The notes beneath the pieces are model-generated. The model worked only from the letters and a program-made list of their open reading frames with translations. It made no database searches and was not told the origin of the DNA. A DNA stretch of 64,000 nt. Source: Gemmatimonadota bacterium. Lineage in GTDB: Bacteria; Gemmatimonadota; Gemmatimonadetes; Longimicrobiales; Gaopeijiaceae. Location of the stretch: the NCBI GenBank assembly GCA_040882465.1, contig JBBEBG010000036.1, positions 124,001-188,000 of the forward strand, read 5' to 3'. The position numbers and the translations under genes were made by a program. Below are positions 17,201-26,035 of the stretch, in pieces. Position 1 is the stretch's first letter; each line of letters starts with the position of its first letter.

Positions 17201-18276
17201 GACTCCTCAGCGGACTCCTCACCCGGCGCACTCGATTCGACGACCGGGGGAGCCCCCGCGGCGGGACCGACATCGTCGGTCGGATCCGGAAGGGCCCCTG
17301 GACCGCGGGTTTGAGACCAGAGCGTCTCCAGGACCGGAGCGATCCCCTCCCCCGTGACCGAGGAAACCGGGAATTGGCCCCATGCGTCCGGCGCCTCCAG
17401 GGGCGGCGCCTTTTCGTCCGGACCGAGCAGATCCCGCTTCGTGAGGAGGACGCAATGCGGGCGACTCGCGAGGGCGGGGGAATAACGCGCCAACTCCTCC
17501 CGGAGGCGCGCGTAACACCCTTGCGGATCCGGGTCGTCCACGGGGACGAGGAGAGCCAGGGCGCGCGTGCGCTCGATGTGCCTGAGAAAGCGGTGGCCGA
17601 GCCCCTTCCCTTCGTGCGCCCCGTCGATGATCCCGGGGATGTCGGCCACGACGAACGAGCGATAGTCAGCAAGCTCCACGACCCCGAGCTGGGGCGTCAG
17701 GGTCGTGAAGGGATAGTCCGCAACCTTCGGGCGCGCCGCCGAGACCGATGACAGGAAGGTGGACTTCCCCGCGTTGGGCTCACCGACGAGCCCGACGTCG
17801 GCGATCAGCTTGAGGGTGAGCTCGATCGTCCGGCGCTCTCCCTCCTCTCCCGGCTCCCAGTGGTGCGGCGCCTGACGCGTCGCGGTCGCGAAGCGCGCGT
17901 TTCCCCGCCCCCCCCGCCCCCCCTTCGCGACGACCATCCGTTGACCCTCATGCACGAGCTCGCCCAGCGTCGCACCGGACTCCGCGTCGCGCACGATGGT
18001 CCCCGGAGGAACCTTCAGCTCGAGGTCGTCGCCACTCTCGCCCGACTTGTTGCTTCCCATTCCATGCGCGCCCCGGGGCGCCCGGTATTCGGCGCGATAC
18101 CGGAAGTCGAGGAGCGTGGAGAGTTGGGGATCGCAGAGAAGCACGACGCTTCCGCCGTGGCCTCCATCTCCACCGGAAGGGCCCCCCCGAGGCACTCCGG
18201 ACTCTCTCCGGAAGGCATCGGCCCCCGAGCCCCCGGTGCCCCCTTCGACCTTGATCGTCGCCAGATCTACGAACAT
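17170..18276 (-). CDS. obg: GTPase Obg/CgtA
   Basis: 368 residues. The Gly-rich Obg fold at the N-terminus shows KVEGGTGGSGADAFRRE and GGHGGSVVLL. The G domain has the P-loop GEPNAGKST, DIPGI and a TKRD-type motif. The C-terminal tail is acidic and Pro/Ala-rich, unlike the TGS or OCT domains of some relatives. Obg acts in 50S subunit maturation and stress control. The ATG at 18276 has a GAGGAA site; the open frame upstream to 18411 overlaps the CMD gene and is rejected. The dprA start lies inside its 3' end. Confidence 0.95.
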   Translation of the reverse strand: MFVDLATIKVEGGTGGSGADAFRRESGVPRGGPSGGDGGHGGSVVLLCDPQLSTLLDFRYRAEYRAPRGAHGMGSNKSGESGDDLELKVPPGTIVRDAESGATLGELVHEGQRMVVAKGGRGGRGNARFATATRQAPHHWEPGEEGERRTIELTLKLIADVGLVGEPNAGKSTFLSSVSAARPKVADYPFTTLTPQLGVVELADYRSFVVADIPGIIDGAHEGKGLGHRFLRHIERTRALALLVPVDDPDPQGCYARLREELARYSPALASRPHCVLLTKRDLLGPDEKAPPLEAPDAWGQFPVSSVTGEGIAPVLETLWSQTRGPGALPDPTDDVGPAAGAPPVVESSAPGEESAEESWWRSVDREI

Positions 18277-18286
18277 GGATCGTTCC

Positions 18287-18976
18287 TCACCTCCCCGGCG
18301 CGGAGTCAGGCTCCGAAGGCCCACCCGGCGCGTTTCCTGTTCCCGGGGCTGTCTCGTGGGAGCCTCGCCGCCGGCCGATGACTTCCCGCCAGCGGGACCA
18401 CGCCGCTTCATGCGCTTCCGGCATCAGATAAGGATCCGCCTCGCGCAAGGCCGCCTCGACCGCTCCCGGATCGACACCCACGGCCAACGCGCCCCGGAGG
18501 TGCGAATGAAGCTGGTCGGGCGCATGAAGCACCGCGAGAAGCCCGACGATGCAGAGCTCCCTCGCGGGAAATCCCAGCCCCTCCCGGCCCAAAACCTTTC
18601 CGTATCCTTCCTCCACCATCCAATCTCCCAGCTCCACGTGAAGGGCCGCGACGTTTCGGCGGAGCGCCTCGAACTGGCGCCCGTACACGGCGCGGCAGAC
18701 GCGGTCCCCCCGGGTCCGCCACGACTCCCGGTCGTCTTTGCGCCGCGGCGGCGCGGGGCGCCCCGAGAGCTCTCGCCAGAGCCCAAAGGCGGCCAGGGCC
18801 GCCGGATACCCGAGAAAGAGGTAGGACTGGAGGATCGCTTCCTCGACCTCGTCCGGAACGCAGACGTCCAGCGCTGCGGCCATCTCGCCGCGAATCGTCG
18901 CCGAGTCCCGCGTGGCCAACGCTCCGCTCAAGCGAACGAGGCCCGCCAGCTCCGGCGCGAGCGTCTCCGCGCTCAC
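18287..18976 (-). CDS. carboxymuconolactone decarboxylase/AhpD-like protein
   Basis: 229 residues, built from two halves that each resemble the CMD helical fold: VPDEVEEAILQSYLFLGYPAAL in the first and FPARELCIVGLLAVLHAPDQLHSHL in the second. The second half has Cys then His but not the CxxC peroxidatic pair of AhpD, so redox activity is doubtful. The exact function is unknown. The GTG start at 18976 overlaps the asparaginase stop (GTGA), which suggests tight co-translation with that gene. Only 10 bases separate its stop from obg. Confidence 0.75.
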   Translation of the reverse strand: MSAETLAPELAGLVRLSGALATRDSATIRGEMAAALDVCVPDEVEEAILQSYLFLGYPAALAAFGLWRELSGRPAPPRRKDDRESWRTRGDRVCRAVYGRQFEALRRNVAALHVELGDWMVEEGYGKVLGREGLGFPARELCIVGLLAVLHAPDQLHSHLRGALAVGVDPGAVEAALREADPYLMPEAHEAAWSRWREVIGRRRGSHETAPGTGNAPGGPSEPDSAPGR

Positions 18977-20007
18977 TCCGCGCTCCGCGCCGCCGGGCGT
19001 CCCGCCCGCGTCCCTTTGGGTCGCGCCAGCTCGAAGGCGGGCTCCACGAAACCCACGATCTCCCCACGGGTGTTGCGGATAGCGGGGCGCAGACTCCCCG
19101 CGAGCGCGGCTCGAGCGCCCTCCGAGAGCAGGCCAAGGAGGTGAAGGATTTGGACCAGCGCCACCTCCGCAGCGCGGCGCGCCCCGTCTTCCACCTTGAG
19201 TGCGATCCCCAGCGCCCCGTCGCGCACGCCGGCGCAGTAGACCCCCTCCGCGCCCACCTTCGCGAACACCTTCCCCCCCGTCGCCTCCGCGATGCCCGTG
19301 CAGAGGCGACCGGTCCCGCCGACCATCCACGGGTGTCCGGTCATCGCCTCCACCACCTCCCGCGGCGCAACCGCGCCCTCGGCCGCGGCGGCCGCCAGCC
19401 TGGCATAGCCGCGGGCTCCGGCCAGGAGGGGAATCGCGAAGCAGACGACTCCGCACCCATCCACGCCCGTCCCGATCGCTTCGGCCGGCACTCCCGTCCA
19501 TCGGGCGACTTCGGTACGCATTCGTTCCTGGACGGGGTGACCCGCCCGGGAATACCCCTGGAGCTCCCACCCGAGATGGCTTGCAAGTGCCAGCATTCCG
19601 GCGTGTTTGCCCGAACAGTTGTTGTGGATCGGCTTCGGCGCCTCTCCCGTCTCGCGGAGCGCCCGGGCCGCACTCTCGTTCATCGGCGCATGTGGACCAC
19701 ATTCCAGGGCCGGCTCCGGAATCCCGGTCCGTGCCAGGAGGCTACGCACGCCGGTCACATGTTCGGGCTCGGCGCTGTGTGAACCGCAGCAGAGGGCGAG
19801 CTCCTCCGGCGGAATTCCAAAGGCCGCCGCCGCTCCCTCTTCGATGAGCGGGAGCGCCTGGAAGGGCTTGGCCGCCGACCGCAGAAAGGTCACGAACCCC
19901 GGATCTCCCACCGACGCCTCGAGCTCACCGCCCGGCCCGGCCACCGCGGCATGGATCCGGTGCCGAGATTCGACGACCGATCCGCGCAGGACCAGCACCG
20001 ATGTCAT
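18973..20007 (-). CDS. asparaginase II family protein
   Basis: 344 residues matching the asparaginase_II (Rhizobium-type AnsA-like) family, which is unrelated to classical type I/II enzymes. Conserved stretches include RSAAKPFQALPL, CGSHSAEPEHV, HNNCSGKHAGMLA, DGCGVVCFA and the C-terminal FVEPAFEL. The family hydrolyses L-asparagine to aspartate and ammonia; serine/lysine residues of the SAAKPFQ region are thought to be catalytic. The ATG at 20007 has GGAGGAGAGG in front. The 137-base gap upstream shows no convincing promoter. Confidence 0.88.
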   Translation of the reverse strand: MTSVLVLRGSVVESRHRIHAAVAGPGGELEASVGDPGFVTFLRSAAKPFQALPLIEEGAAAAFGIPPEELALCCGSHSAEPEHVTGVRSLLARTGIPEPALECGPHAPMNESAARALRETGEAPKPIHNNCSGKHAGMLALASHLGWELQGYSRAGHPVQERMRTEVARWTGVPAEAIGTGVDGCGVVCFAIPLLAGARGYARLAAAAAEGAVAPREVVEAMTGHPWMVGGTGRLCTGIAEATGGKVFAKVGAEGVYCAGVRDGALGIALKVEDGARRAAEVALVQILHLLGLLSEGARAALAGSLRPAIRNTRGEIVGFVEPAFELARPKGTRAGRPAARSAE

Positions 20008-20144
20008 AACCTCTCCTCCGGACCGCGCCCCCGGAATGGGAGCCTGGGACTCCGGCGCGCGTGGGAAGGTAACCGGACCAGCCGTGCCGCGTCCCCACCC
20101 GAACGATCGGTCGAGGGAAAGTTCGGACCCCTCTCGATGGCCTC

Positions 20145-20993
20145 CTATGGTCCGCCGAAAATCCGAGTCCCGTTCGCCCAGACGAGCTGGGTGCCGGCCA
20201 GGAGGAGAAGGATCGCGAAGAGGGGACGGATACGGGCGCCGAGTCGCTGGTTCCAGCGGGCCCCGAGCGGCGCGAAGGCGGCGGCCCCGGGGATCATCGC
20301 CAGCGCCGCCGTCAGGTGGACGTAGCCGATCGCGGAAGCCGGAAGTCCAGCGGTGGAGGCGTCGGCGAGTGCGTAGGAGAGGACTCCGGCGGGGGCCGCG
20401 AAGAGGATGATCGCGATGGAAGCCGGAACCACGCGACGGAGCTCCAGCTTCCCCCAGTGGAGCAAGATGGGGATGGCGATGACTCCGCCTCCCACGCCCA
20501 GTAGAGCCGAGAGGAAGCCGACCGCGCCCCCTCCCGCGACCGCGCGCGTCCGCCCGAGCGACTCGCCTCCTCCCGCGGCCGCGCCTGGAAGCGGTTGGGT
20601 TCTGAGGAGTCGAATCCCCGAGATGAGGAGGAAAAGTCCGAATCCGGCTTTGAGGGTTGGGGTCGGAAGGACGATGGCGACCCGGGCCCCCAGAAGTGCC
20701 GCGACTGCCGCCGCGCCTCCGAGCGGAAGCACGGTGGACCAGGGAACGAGACCCATCCTCCGGAACGCGATGAGTCCCGAAAGCGCGGTCGGTACGATGA
20801 CCGCCAGGGAAGTGGCGTGCGCGAGGGCCGCCTGCGACTCGAGGGGGATGGCCAGCCCGCTCCATCCGCTCGATCCCATGAGGAAATAGAGGAAAGGGAC
20901 CATGAGGAGCCCTCCCCCGATCCCGAGTAACCCGGACGCCATCCCCGCGACGGCCCCGACGAGGAGGGAAAGGACGAGGGCCGTAGGACTCAC
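20145..20993 (-). CDS. TauE/SafE family sulfite/anion permease
   Basis: 282 residues, strongly hydrophobic with about eight membrane segments. The two halves each begin with a Gly-rich motif typical of the family: GMASGLLGIGGGLLMVPF near the start and GFLSALLGVGGGVIAIPIL in the middle. The family exports sulfite, sulfoacetate or related organic anions, but no substrate can be read from the sequence. The start is a GTG at 20993, 24 bases after the S41 protease stop. It is an inner-membrane protein. Confidence 0.88.
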   Translation of the reverse strand: MSPTALVLSLLVGAVAGMASGLLGIGGGLLMVPFLYFLMGSSGWSGLAIPLESQAALAHATSLAVIVPTALSGLIAFRRMGLVPWSTVLPLGGAAAVAALLGARVAIVLPTPTLKAGFGLFLLISGIRLLRTQPLPGAAAGGGESLGRTRAVAGGGAVGFLSALLGVGGGVIAIPILLHWGKLELRRVVPASIAIILFAAPAGVLSYALADASTAGLPASAIGYVHLTAALAMIPGAAAFAPLGARWNQRLGARIRPLFAILLLLAGTQLVWANGTRIFGGP

Positions 20994-21017
20994 CGGGGGT
21001 GGCCTGACGATTCCGAG

Positions 21018-22715
21018 TTAGAAGCCCACCCCGCCCGAGAACCCCAGCGTCGCGATCCCGGCCCGACCGGCCAGCGTGAAGAGGTCTGCCGGCGAGTCCG
21101 CGCCGCGGAGAAGCTCGATGGCGCTCTGGAGCGGGGCGTCGTGCTGCATGGTCCTCCGGAACCCTTCGAGGGCGCCCCACCCCCGCGCGGCGATTTCGCT
21201 CTCGAGCTCGAAACGAACGATGCGTCCCGCGACGAGGAAGGTGGGCAAGTCGAGCTCCAGCTCCCGCTCCGTGCGCAGCACTTCGTGCAGCTCCACGAGA
21301 TCGGCGTCCGTCACTTCGAAGTCCGGATTCCCGGTCCCGCGCTCGTTCAGGAATTCGACCACGTAGCTGAAGAGGCCGAGGGAGAACTTGCCCCCTTCCT
21401 GGAAGAGCGCGCGCGTGGCTTCCTGCTCGGCGGTCGTCAGCGTGTCCTGCCGCACCAGGACGTCGGGGACGATCCCGCCTCCCCCGTAGAGGGTGCGGCC
21501 GGCCACCGAGATCACGGTCGGGCGTCCGGCGGTGTCCGCCGGAAGGACGTAGGCCCCCGTCACCGTGATCGGAAGGTGTTCCAGCGCTTCCGGGACGACG
21601 GCGGCGGCCACCGAGTCCCCTGCGGTGAGGGTGAGGAGGTCGAGGTTGCCGGACCCCATCCGCTCGATGGACCGGCCCTGCGGAGTGAACCAGCGCGCCG
21701 TGGTGAGCTTCAGCACATATCCGCTCGAGAGGGAGAAGAGGCTCTGGACCGACCCTTTTCCGAAGGTGGACGCCCCGAGAATCAAGGCACGGTCCAGGTC
21801 CTGAAGGGCCCCCGCGACGATCTCCGACGCCGATGCGCTTCCGCGGTCCACGAGGACGACGATCGGCATCCCTTCGTATCGGTCGCCGGAAGAGGCCCTG
21901 AGCATCCCGTTCGTCACCCCGTTCCGTCCCCGCGTCTCGACGACCGGCGCCCCGGCCGGGAGGAAGAGATCCGCGATCCCGACCCCCTGATCCAGGATCC
22001 CCCCGGGATTTCCACGAAGGTCCAGGATGAGCGATGTCGCGCCCGCGCTCCTGAGCGAATCCGCCGCGGCGCGCACCTCGGCGGTCGAGCTCTCGCTGAA
22101 GAGTCCGAGCGGGACGTAGCCGATCGTCCCCTCGAGAAGGGTCGCGAAGGGGACGGCGAAGAGCTGGATTCGCTCCCGCGTGATCGTGAAGTCGATGGGA
22201 TCGTCCGCGCCCTGGCGCACGATTCGGACCTCGACATCGGTCCCCGGACGGCCCCGGAGGAGCTGCACCGCCTGTTGGACGGGCCAATCGCGCGTCGAAG
22301 CGCCGTCCACCTCGACGATCTCGTCTCCCGCCCGGATGCCGGCCCGGGCGCCGGGCGTGCTGGGAAGCGGGCTCACGACCGTAATGAAGTCGTCGCGATC
22401 GGAAATCTCGAGACCCACCCCACCGTAGTCCCCTTCGGTCTGGAGTCGGAAGTTTTCGAACGTTTCGCCGGTCATGAGCGCGGTGTTCGGGTCCCCGAGC
22501 TCCGTCAGGATCCCGTTGATCGCATTCTCGTAAAGGGCATTGCGGTCCACCGGATCCACGTACTGGTTGGCGATGTGCTCGACGACTTCCTGGAAGAGGC
22601 GGGCATCCGCCGCGCTCTGGTCCTGGGCCACTCCCTGGCGGAGAAACCACCCCCCGGTGACGAGGGTGAGCAGGAGGACGAGACCGGGTCCAAAAAGAGC
22701 GCGTGGGGGTCGCAT
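21018..22715 (-). CDS. S41 family carboxyl-terminal processing protease
   Basis: 565 residues. Residues 9-27 form an N-terminal membrane anchor or signal. A PDZ domain spans about 95-180. The S41 catalytic region holds the probable nucleophile Ser295 in SASASEI and the general base Lys320 in FGKGS, spaced as in CtpA. The C-terminal ~200 residues, with LYGGGGIVPDV, follow the usual CtpA arrangement and may cap the protease. It should act in the periplasm, trimming envelope proteins. An in-frame start at 22853 would run into tmk, so the ATG at 22715 is taken although no clear ribosome site precedes it. Confidence 0.92.
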   Translation of the reverse strand: MRPPRALFGPGLVLLLTLVTGGWFLRQGVAQDQSAADARLFQEVVEHIANQYVDPVDRNALYENAINGILTELGDPNTALMTGETFENFRLQTEGDYGGVGLEISDRDDFITVVSPLPSTPGARAGIRAGDEIVEVDGASTRDWPVQQAVQLLRGRPGTDVEVRIVRQGADDPIDFTITRERIQLFAVPFATLLEGTIGYVPLGLFSESSTAEVRAAADSLRSAGATSLILDLRGNPGGILDQGVGIADLFLPAGAPVVETRGRNGVTNGMLRASSGDRYEGMPIVVLVDRGSASASEIVAGALQDLDRALILGASTFGKGSVQSLFSLSSGYVLKLTTARWFTPQGRSIERMGSGNLDLLTLTAGDSVAAAVVPEALEHLPITVTGAYVLPADTAGRPTVISVAGRTLYGGGGIVPDVLVRQDTLTTAEQEATRALFQEGGKFSLGLFSYVVEFLNERGTGNPDFEVTDADLVELHEVLRTERELELDLPTFLVAGRIVRFELESEIAARGWGALEGFRRTMQHDAPLQSAIELLRGADSPADLFTLAGRAGIATLGFSGGVGF

Positions 22716-22761
22716 GCGGAATCCGCGCCGGAATTTGAGTGGGGCTACGAGCGCCGGATTC

Positions 22762-23484
22762 TCAACCCCGGGAAGGGGCGAAGGGTTCCGGAAAGCGGGC
22801 CGCAAGCAGTTCACGAACCCGTTCATGCACGGCCCCCGGGGAGGAAGCGGCATCCACGACGATCACGGATGGATCCGCTTCGGCCATCTGCAGATAGGCG
22901 GCGCGCACCCTCTCCTGGAAGTCCCCGGCTTCCCGCTCGATCCGGTCACGGGTTTTCCCCGACTCGCGCTGCCGAGCGATCCCCGCGGCCACGGGGAGGT
23001 CGAAGAGGAGGGTGAGGTCCGGTCGCACCCCCTCCGTCGCGAACCGGTTCAGCGCACGGATCTCTTCACGGTCCAGCCCCCGGCCGCCTCCCTGGTAGGC
23101 GAAAGTGGAAAGCTCGAAGCGGTCCGAGACCATCACTTCCCCCCTCTCCAGCGCCGGGCGCACGACGCCCCGGACGAATGCGGACCGTGCCGCCAGCATC
23201 AGAAGAAGCTCCGTCCGGGGCGGGACATCCAACGCGCCCGAGTCGAGGAGGACGCGGCGGATCGCCTCTCCCACGGGGGTTCCTCCCGGCTCCCGCGCGA
23301 GGGTGTGCGGGAGCTCACGGGAAGCCATCCACTCGCCGAGAAGTCGGAGCTGCGTCGTCTTCCCCGCTCCCTCGACGCCTTCGAGCGCGAGAAAGAGGCC
23401 CCGTCCAGTCAACTCCGCCCCCTCACCACGGTGCGGCGGCCGCGCGCCGCCGGGCATGCCCCGCTGCGCATCCGCACGGCTCAC
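22762..23484 (-). CDS. tmk: thymidylate kinase
   Basis: 240 residues if the GTG at 23484 is used; that codon overlaps the inositol-phosphate synthase stop (GTGA). Residues after about 28 give the typical thymidylate kinase core: P-loop LEGVEGAGKTTQ, REPGGTPVGE, VSDRFELSTFAYQGGGRGL and a lid segment with IARQRESGKTRDRIE. It converts dTMP to dTDP. The first 25 residues are not conserved, and the ATG at 23457 is a possible alternative. Confidence 0.94.
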   Translation of the reverse strand: MSRADAQRGMPGGARPPHRGEGAELTGRGLFLALEGVEGAGKTTQLRLLGEWMASRELPHTLAREPGGTPVGEAIRRVLLDSGALDVPPRTELLLMLAARSAFVRGVVRPALERGEVMVSDRFELSTFAYQGGGRGLDREEIRALNRFATEGVRPDLTLLFDLPVAAGIARQRESGKTRDRIEREAGDFQERVRAAYLQMAEADPSVIVVDAASSPGAVHERVRELLAARFPEPFAPSRG

Positions 23485-24800
23485 TCATTTTCGTAGTACT
23501 CCCGGCCGAGGTGGGTCAGCGGCTCCTCCCCCCCCAGCCAACGCAGGGTGTTCTTCAGCTTCTTGTGCTGGATGAAGAGATCGTGCTCGGGATAGAGGCC
23601 GGGAGCGGTCTGCGGGCTCTTGAAGTAAAAGGAGAGCCACTCCTGGATCCCGCCCATTCCCGCGCGCTTGGCGAGATCGAGGAAAAGCGCGAGGTCGAGG
23701 ACGATCGGGGCCGCGAGGATCGAGTCGCGGCAGAGGAAGTCCACTTTGATCTGCATCGGGTACCCCATCCACCCGGTGATGTCGATGTTGTCCCATCCCT
23801 CCTTGTTGTCGCCCCGCGGGGGATAGTAGTTGATCCGCACCTTGTGGTAGAGCTTCCCGTAGAGGTCCGGGTAGAGGTCGGGCTGGAGGATGTGTTCGAG
23901 GACGCCGAGCTTCGACTCCTCCTTCGTCTTGAACGAATCCGGATCGTCCAGGACCGCGCCGTCCCGGTTCCCGAGAATGTTCGTCGAAAACCACCCATCT
24001 ACCCCCAGCATCCGCGCCTTGAAGCCAGGCGCCAGGATCGTCTTCATGAGGGTCTGCCCCGTCTTGTAATCCTTCCCCGCGATTGGGACCCCGCGTTCCT
24101 CGGCGAGCTGTTCCAGGGCGGGGAAATCGGCGGAGAGGTTCGGGGCCCCATTCGCGTAGGGAATCCCCTCCATGATCGCCGCGTATGCGTAGATCATGCT
24201 CGGCGCGATCGCGGGATCGTTCGCCTTCATCGCCGATTCGAAGGCTTCGATGGAAGCGTGCGCCGGACCGGGGCGGAGAAAGATCTCCGTGGACCCGCAC
24301 CAGATCATGACGAGACGGTCGCAGTCGTTGTCCGAGGAGAAACGTCGGATGTCTTCGCGAAGCTGCTCTGCGAGATCGAGCTTGTTTTTCCCCGTCTTGA
24401 CGTTCGTCCCATCCAGCCGCCGCACGTATTCACGGTCGAACACCGCGGGCATCGGCTTGATAGAGCGGAGGAAATCCTCGATCGGCTCGATGTGGCGCGG
24501 CTCCAGGACACCCGCGTTTTTCGCGCTCGCGTAACCGTCGTCGGGGATCGGATCCCAGGCGCCGAAAACCAGGTCGTCGAGCGTCGCGAGGGAGAGGAAG
24601 TCTTTGATGAGCGGGTTCCGCCCCTCCGTGCGCTTCCCGAGACGGATCCTGTTCAGCTGGCTGAGGGATCCCACAGGCGTTGCGAGCCCCCTTCGCACCG
24701 CCTCCACACCCGCGACCATGGTGGTCGCCACCGCCCCGAATCCGGGAAGGAGAATGCCGAGGCGGCCCTTCGCGGGTGGAATCTCCGGTCTATCGGTCAC
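23481..24800 (-). CDS. ino1: inositol-3-phosphate synthase
   Basis: 439 residues. The NAD-binding glycine motif is GILLPGFGAVATT. The catalytic region typical of myo-inositol-phosphate synthases is seen in NGAPNLSADFPALEQLAEE, GKDYKTGQTLMKT and KVDFLCRDSILAAPI. The enzyme converts glucose-6-phosphate to inositol-3-phosphate. The GTG start at 24800 has GGAGC about 8 bases upstream. It lies 24 bases after a CDP-alcohol phosphatidyltransferase, which suggests that the inositol phosphate feeds a phospholipid. Confidence 0.94.
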   Translation of the reverse strand: MTDRPEIPPAKGRLGILLPGFGAVATTMVAGVEAVRRGLATPVGSLSQLNRIRLGKRTEGRNPLIKDFLSLATLDDLVFGAWDPIPDDGYASAKNAGVLEPRHIEPIEDFLRSIKPMPAVFDREYVRRLDGTNVKTGKNKLDLAEQLREDIRRFSSDNDCDRLVMIWCGSTEIFLRPGPAHASIEAFESAMKANDPAIAPSMIYAYAAIMEGIPYANGAPNLSADFPALEQLAEERGVPIAGKDYKTGQTLMKTILAPGFKARMLGVDGWFSTNILGNRDGAVLDDPDSFKTKEESKLGVLEHILQPDLYPDLYGKLYHKVRINYYPPRGDNKEGWDNIDITGWMGYPMQIKVDFLCRDSILAAPIVLDLALFLDLAKRAGMGGIQEWLSFYFKSPQTAPGLYPEHDLFIQHKKLKNTLRWLGGEEPLTHLGREYYENE

Positions 24801-24824
24801 AGAAAAAGCTCCATGCGATTGGGT

Positions 24825-25532
24825 TCAACGTCTGACCTGGGATGGATCCGCTTGCCCGGCCTCGAATCCTTCATCCGCGTCGGCCCGAGACCGATTCGTC
24901 CGAGGCGGATCGAGGGGGACGCCCCTCGCGTGCTGATAGACCCAGACGATGCGCTGGATCGCGGTCCCGATCGTCGTGACGGCTAGAATGATGAGGACGA
25001 TGCGGAGAACGATCCCGTTCCACGCGAGTCCGACCACGAGGCAGCTCCCCCCGAGAAGGACGACCCGCTCGGCCCGCTGCATGAGCCCTTCCGAGCAGTC
25101 GAGCCCCAGCGCCTCGGCGCGCGCGCGCGTGTAGCTCACCATGAGGGATCCCCCCATCGCGAGCATGATCACGTAGACCATCCAGACGTCGGCCAGCTCC
25201 CTCCCGTACTGGTTGTAAAGGGAAAGGAGACCGAGGAAAACGACGATCTCGCTGATCCGGTCGAGAGTGGAGTCGTAAAACGATCCAAACTTCGAGGCGA
25301 GCCCGCTCTGCCGCGCGACCTGGCCGTCGAAGATGTCGATCACCCCTCCGATCAGGATAAAGAGGCCCGCCCAACGCACGTGATCGAGGTGGAAAAAGAC
25401 CCCCGCCATCACGGTGACGGCGAACCCGATCGTCGTGACCGCGTTGGGATGCACGCCTGCCCGCACGAGCCCGCGCGTGACCGGGTCTATGATCCGGTAA
25501 ACGATGTGCTTGAAGACTTTCAGCGATTGCAT
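24825..25532 (-). CDS. CDP-alcohol phosphatidyltransferase, probable phosphatidylinositol(-phosphate) synthase
   Basis: 235 residues with about six membrane segments. The complete family motif D66-x2-D69-G-x2-A-R-x8-G-x3-D87-x3-D91 is present in a helix-rich N-terminal half. These enzymes transfer a phosphatidyl group from CDP-diacylglycerol to an alcohol; the alcohol is set by residues that cannot be read reliably by eye. Placement immediately before the inositol-3-phosphate synthase makes inositol or inositol phosphate the likely acceptor. The C-terminal tail is charged and probably cytoplasmic. Inner-membrane location. Confidence 0.85.
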   Translation of the reverse strand: MQSLKVFKHIVYRIIDPVTRGLVRAGVHPNAVTTIGFAVTVMAGVFFHLDHVRWAGLFILIGGVIDIFDGQVARQSGLASKFGSFYDSTLDRISEIVVFLGLLSLYNQYGRELADVWMVYVIMLAMGGSLMVSYTRARAEALGLDCSEGLMQRAERVVLLGGSCLVVGLAWNGIVLRIVLIILAVTTIGTAIQRIVWVYQHARGVPLDPPRTNRSRADADEGFEAGQADPSQVRR

Positions 25533-25578
25533 CGTTCGCCCGCGCTCTGGGACTGCGATGTGGTGTCCGTCGCGCCGC

Positions 25579-25935
25579 TCAGGGGAGGATGATCCGGCTG
25601 CCGGCCGCTTCCCGAATCCCGGTGGAGATCGTCTCGTTCACTTTTTGAAGGAGCTTGTCGAAGTTCGCCTGCGCCGCCACGAGCCGCTGGTACGAGGGAC
25701 GCACCTGGAGATCCTGCGCCAGCAGCTCGTAGCGGGACCGGGAGGCCTGTTCCGGCTCCCGTCCGCTCTGGAGCAGTGCGACCATCTCGGACTCGAGCCG
25801 CTCGAGTTGGTTGCGAAGCTCGACGAGCTCCCGGTCATCGTCCACCTTCTCCGCCGCGCTCTTGAGCGCCTGATACTCGTCCGTGCGCCCGAGGGCCTGG
25901 CCGAGATCCTTCGCCATGTCCTGAATCCTGGACAT
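25579..25935 (-). CDS. YlbF/YmcA-family helical protein
   Basis: 118 residues, all-helical and highly charged, with the conserved arrangement of the com_ylbF family: LGQALGRTDEYQALKSAAEKV near the start and QANFDKLLQKVNETI near the end. In Bacillus the YlbF-YmcA-YaaT complex affects RNase Y activity and phosphorelay output; the role here is unknown. The frame begins with GTG at 25938, but the ATG at 25935 follows a GGAAGGGG site and is preferred. It lies between prmC (100-base gap) and the phosphatidyltransferase. Confidence 0.82.
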   Translation of the reverse strand: MSRIQDMAKDLGQALGRTDEYQALKSAAEKVDDDRELVELRNQLERLESEMVALLQSGREPEQASRSRYELLAQDLQVRPSYQRLVAAQANFDKLLQKVNETISTGIREAAGSRIILP

Positions 25936-26035
25936 CACACCACCCCTTCCTGGTCGTCACATCCACAGGGCGCGGGCCACTCCCGCGACCACCTCTTCTC
26001 CTTCGGAACGTCCGAGGCGCCTCTGAACTCCTCCC

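Noticed and set aside
20008-22650. Very long N-terminal extension of the asparaginase frame
   Set aside because: It passes through the TauE and S41 genes in another frame; the family start at 20007 has a good ribosome site.
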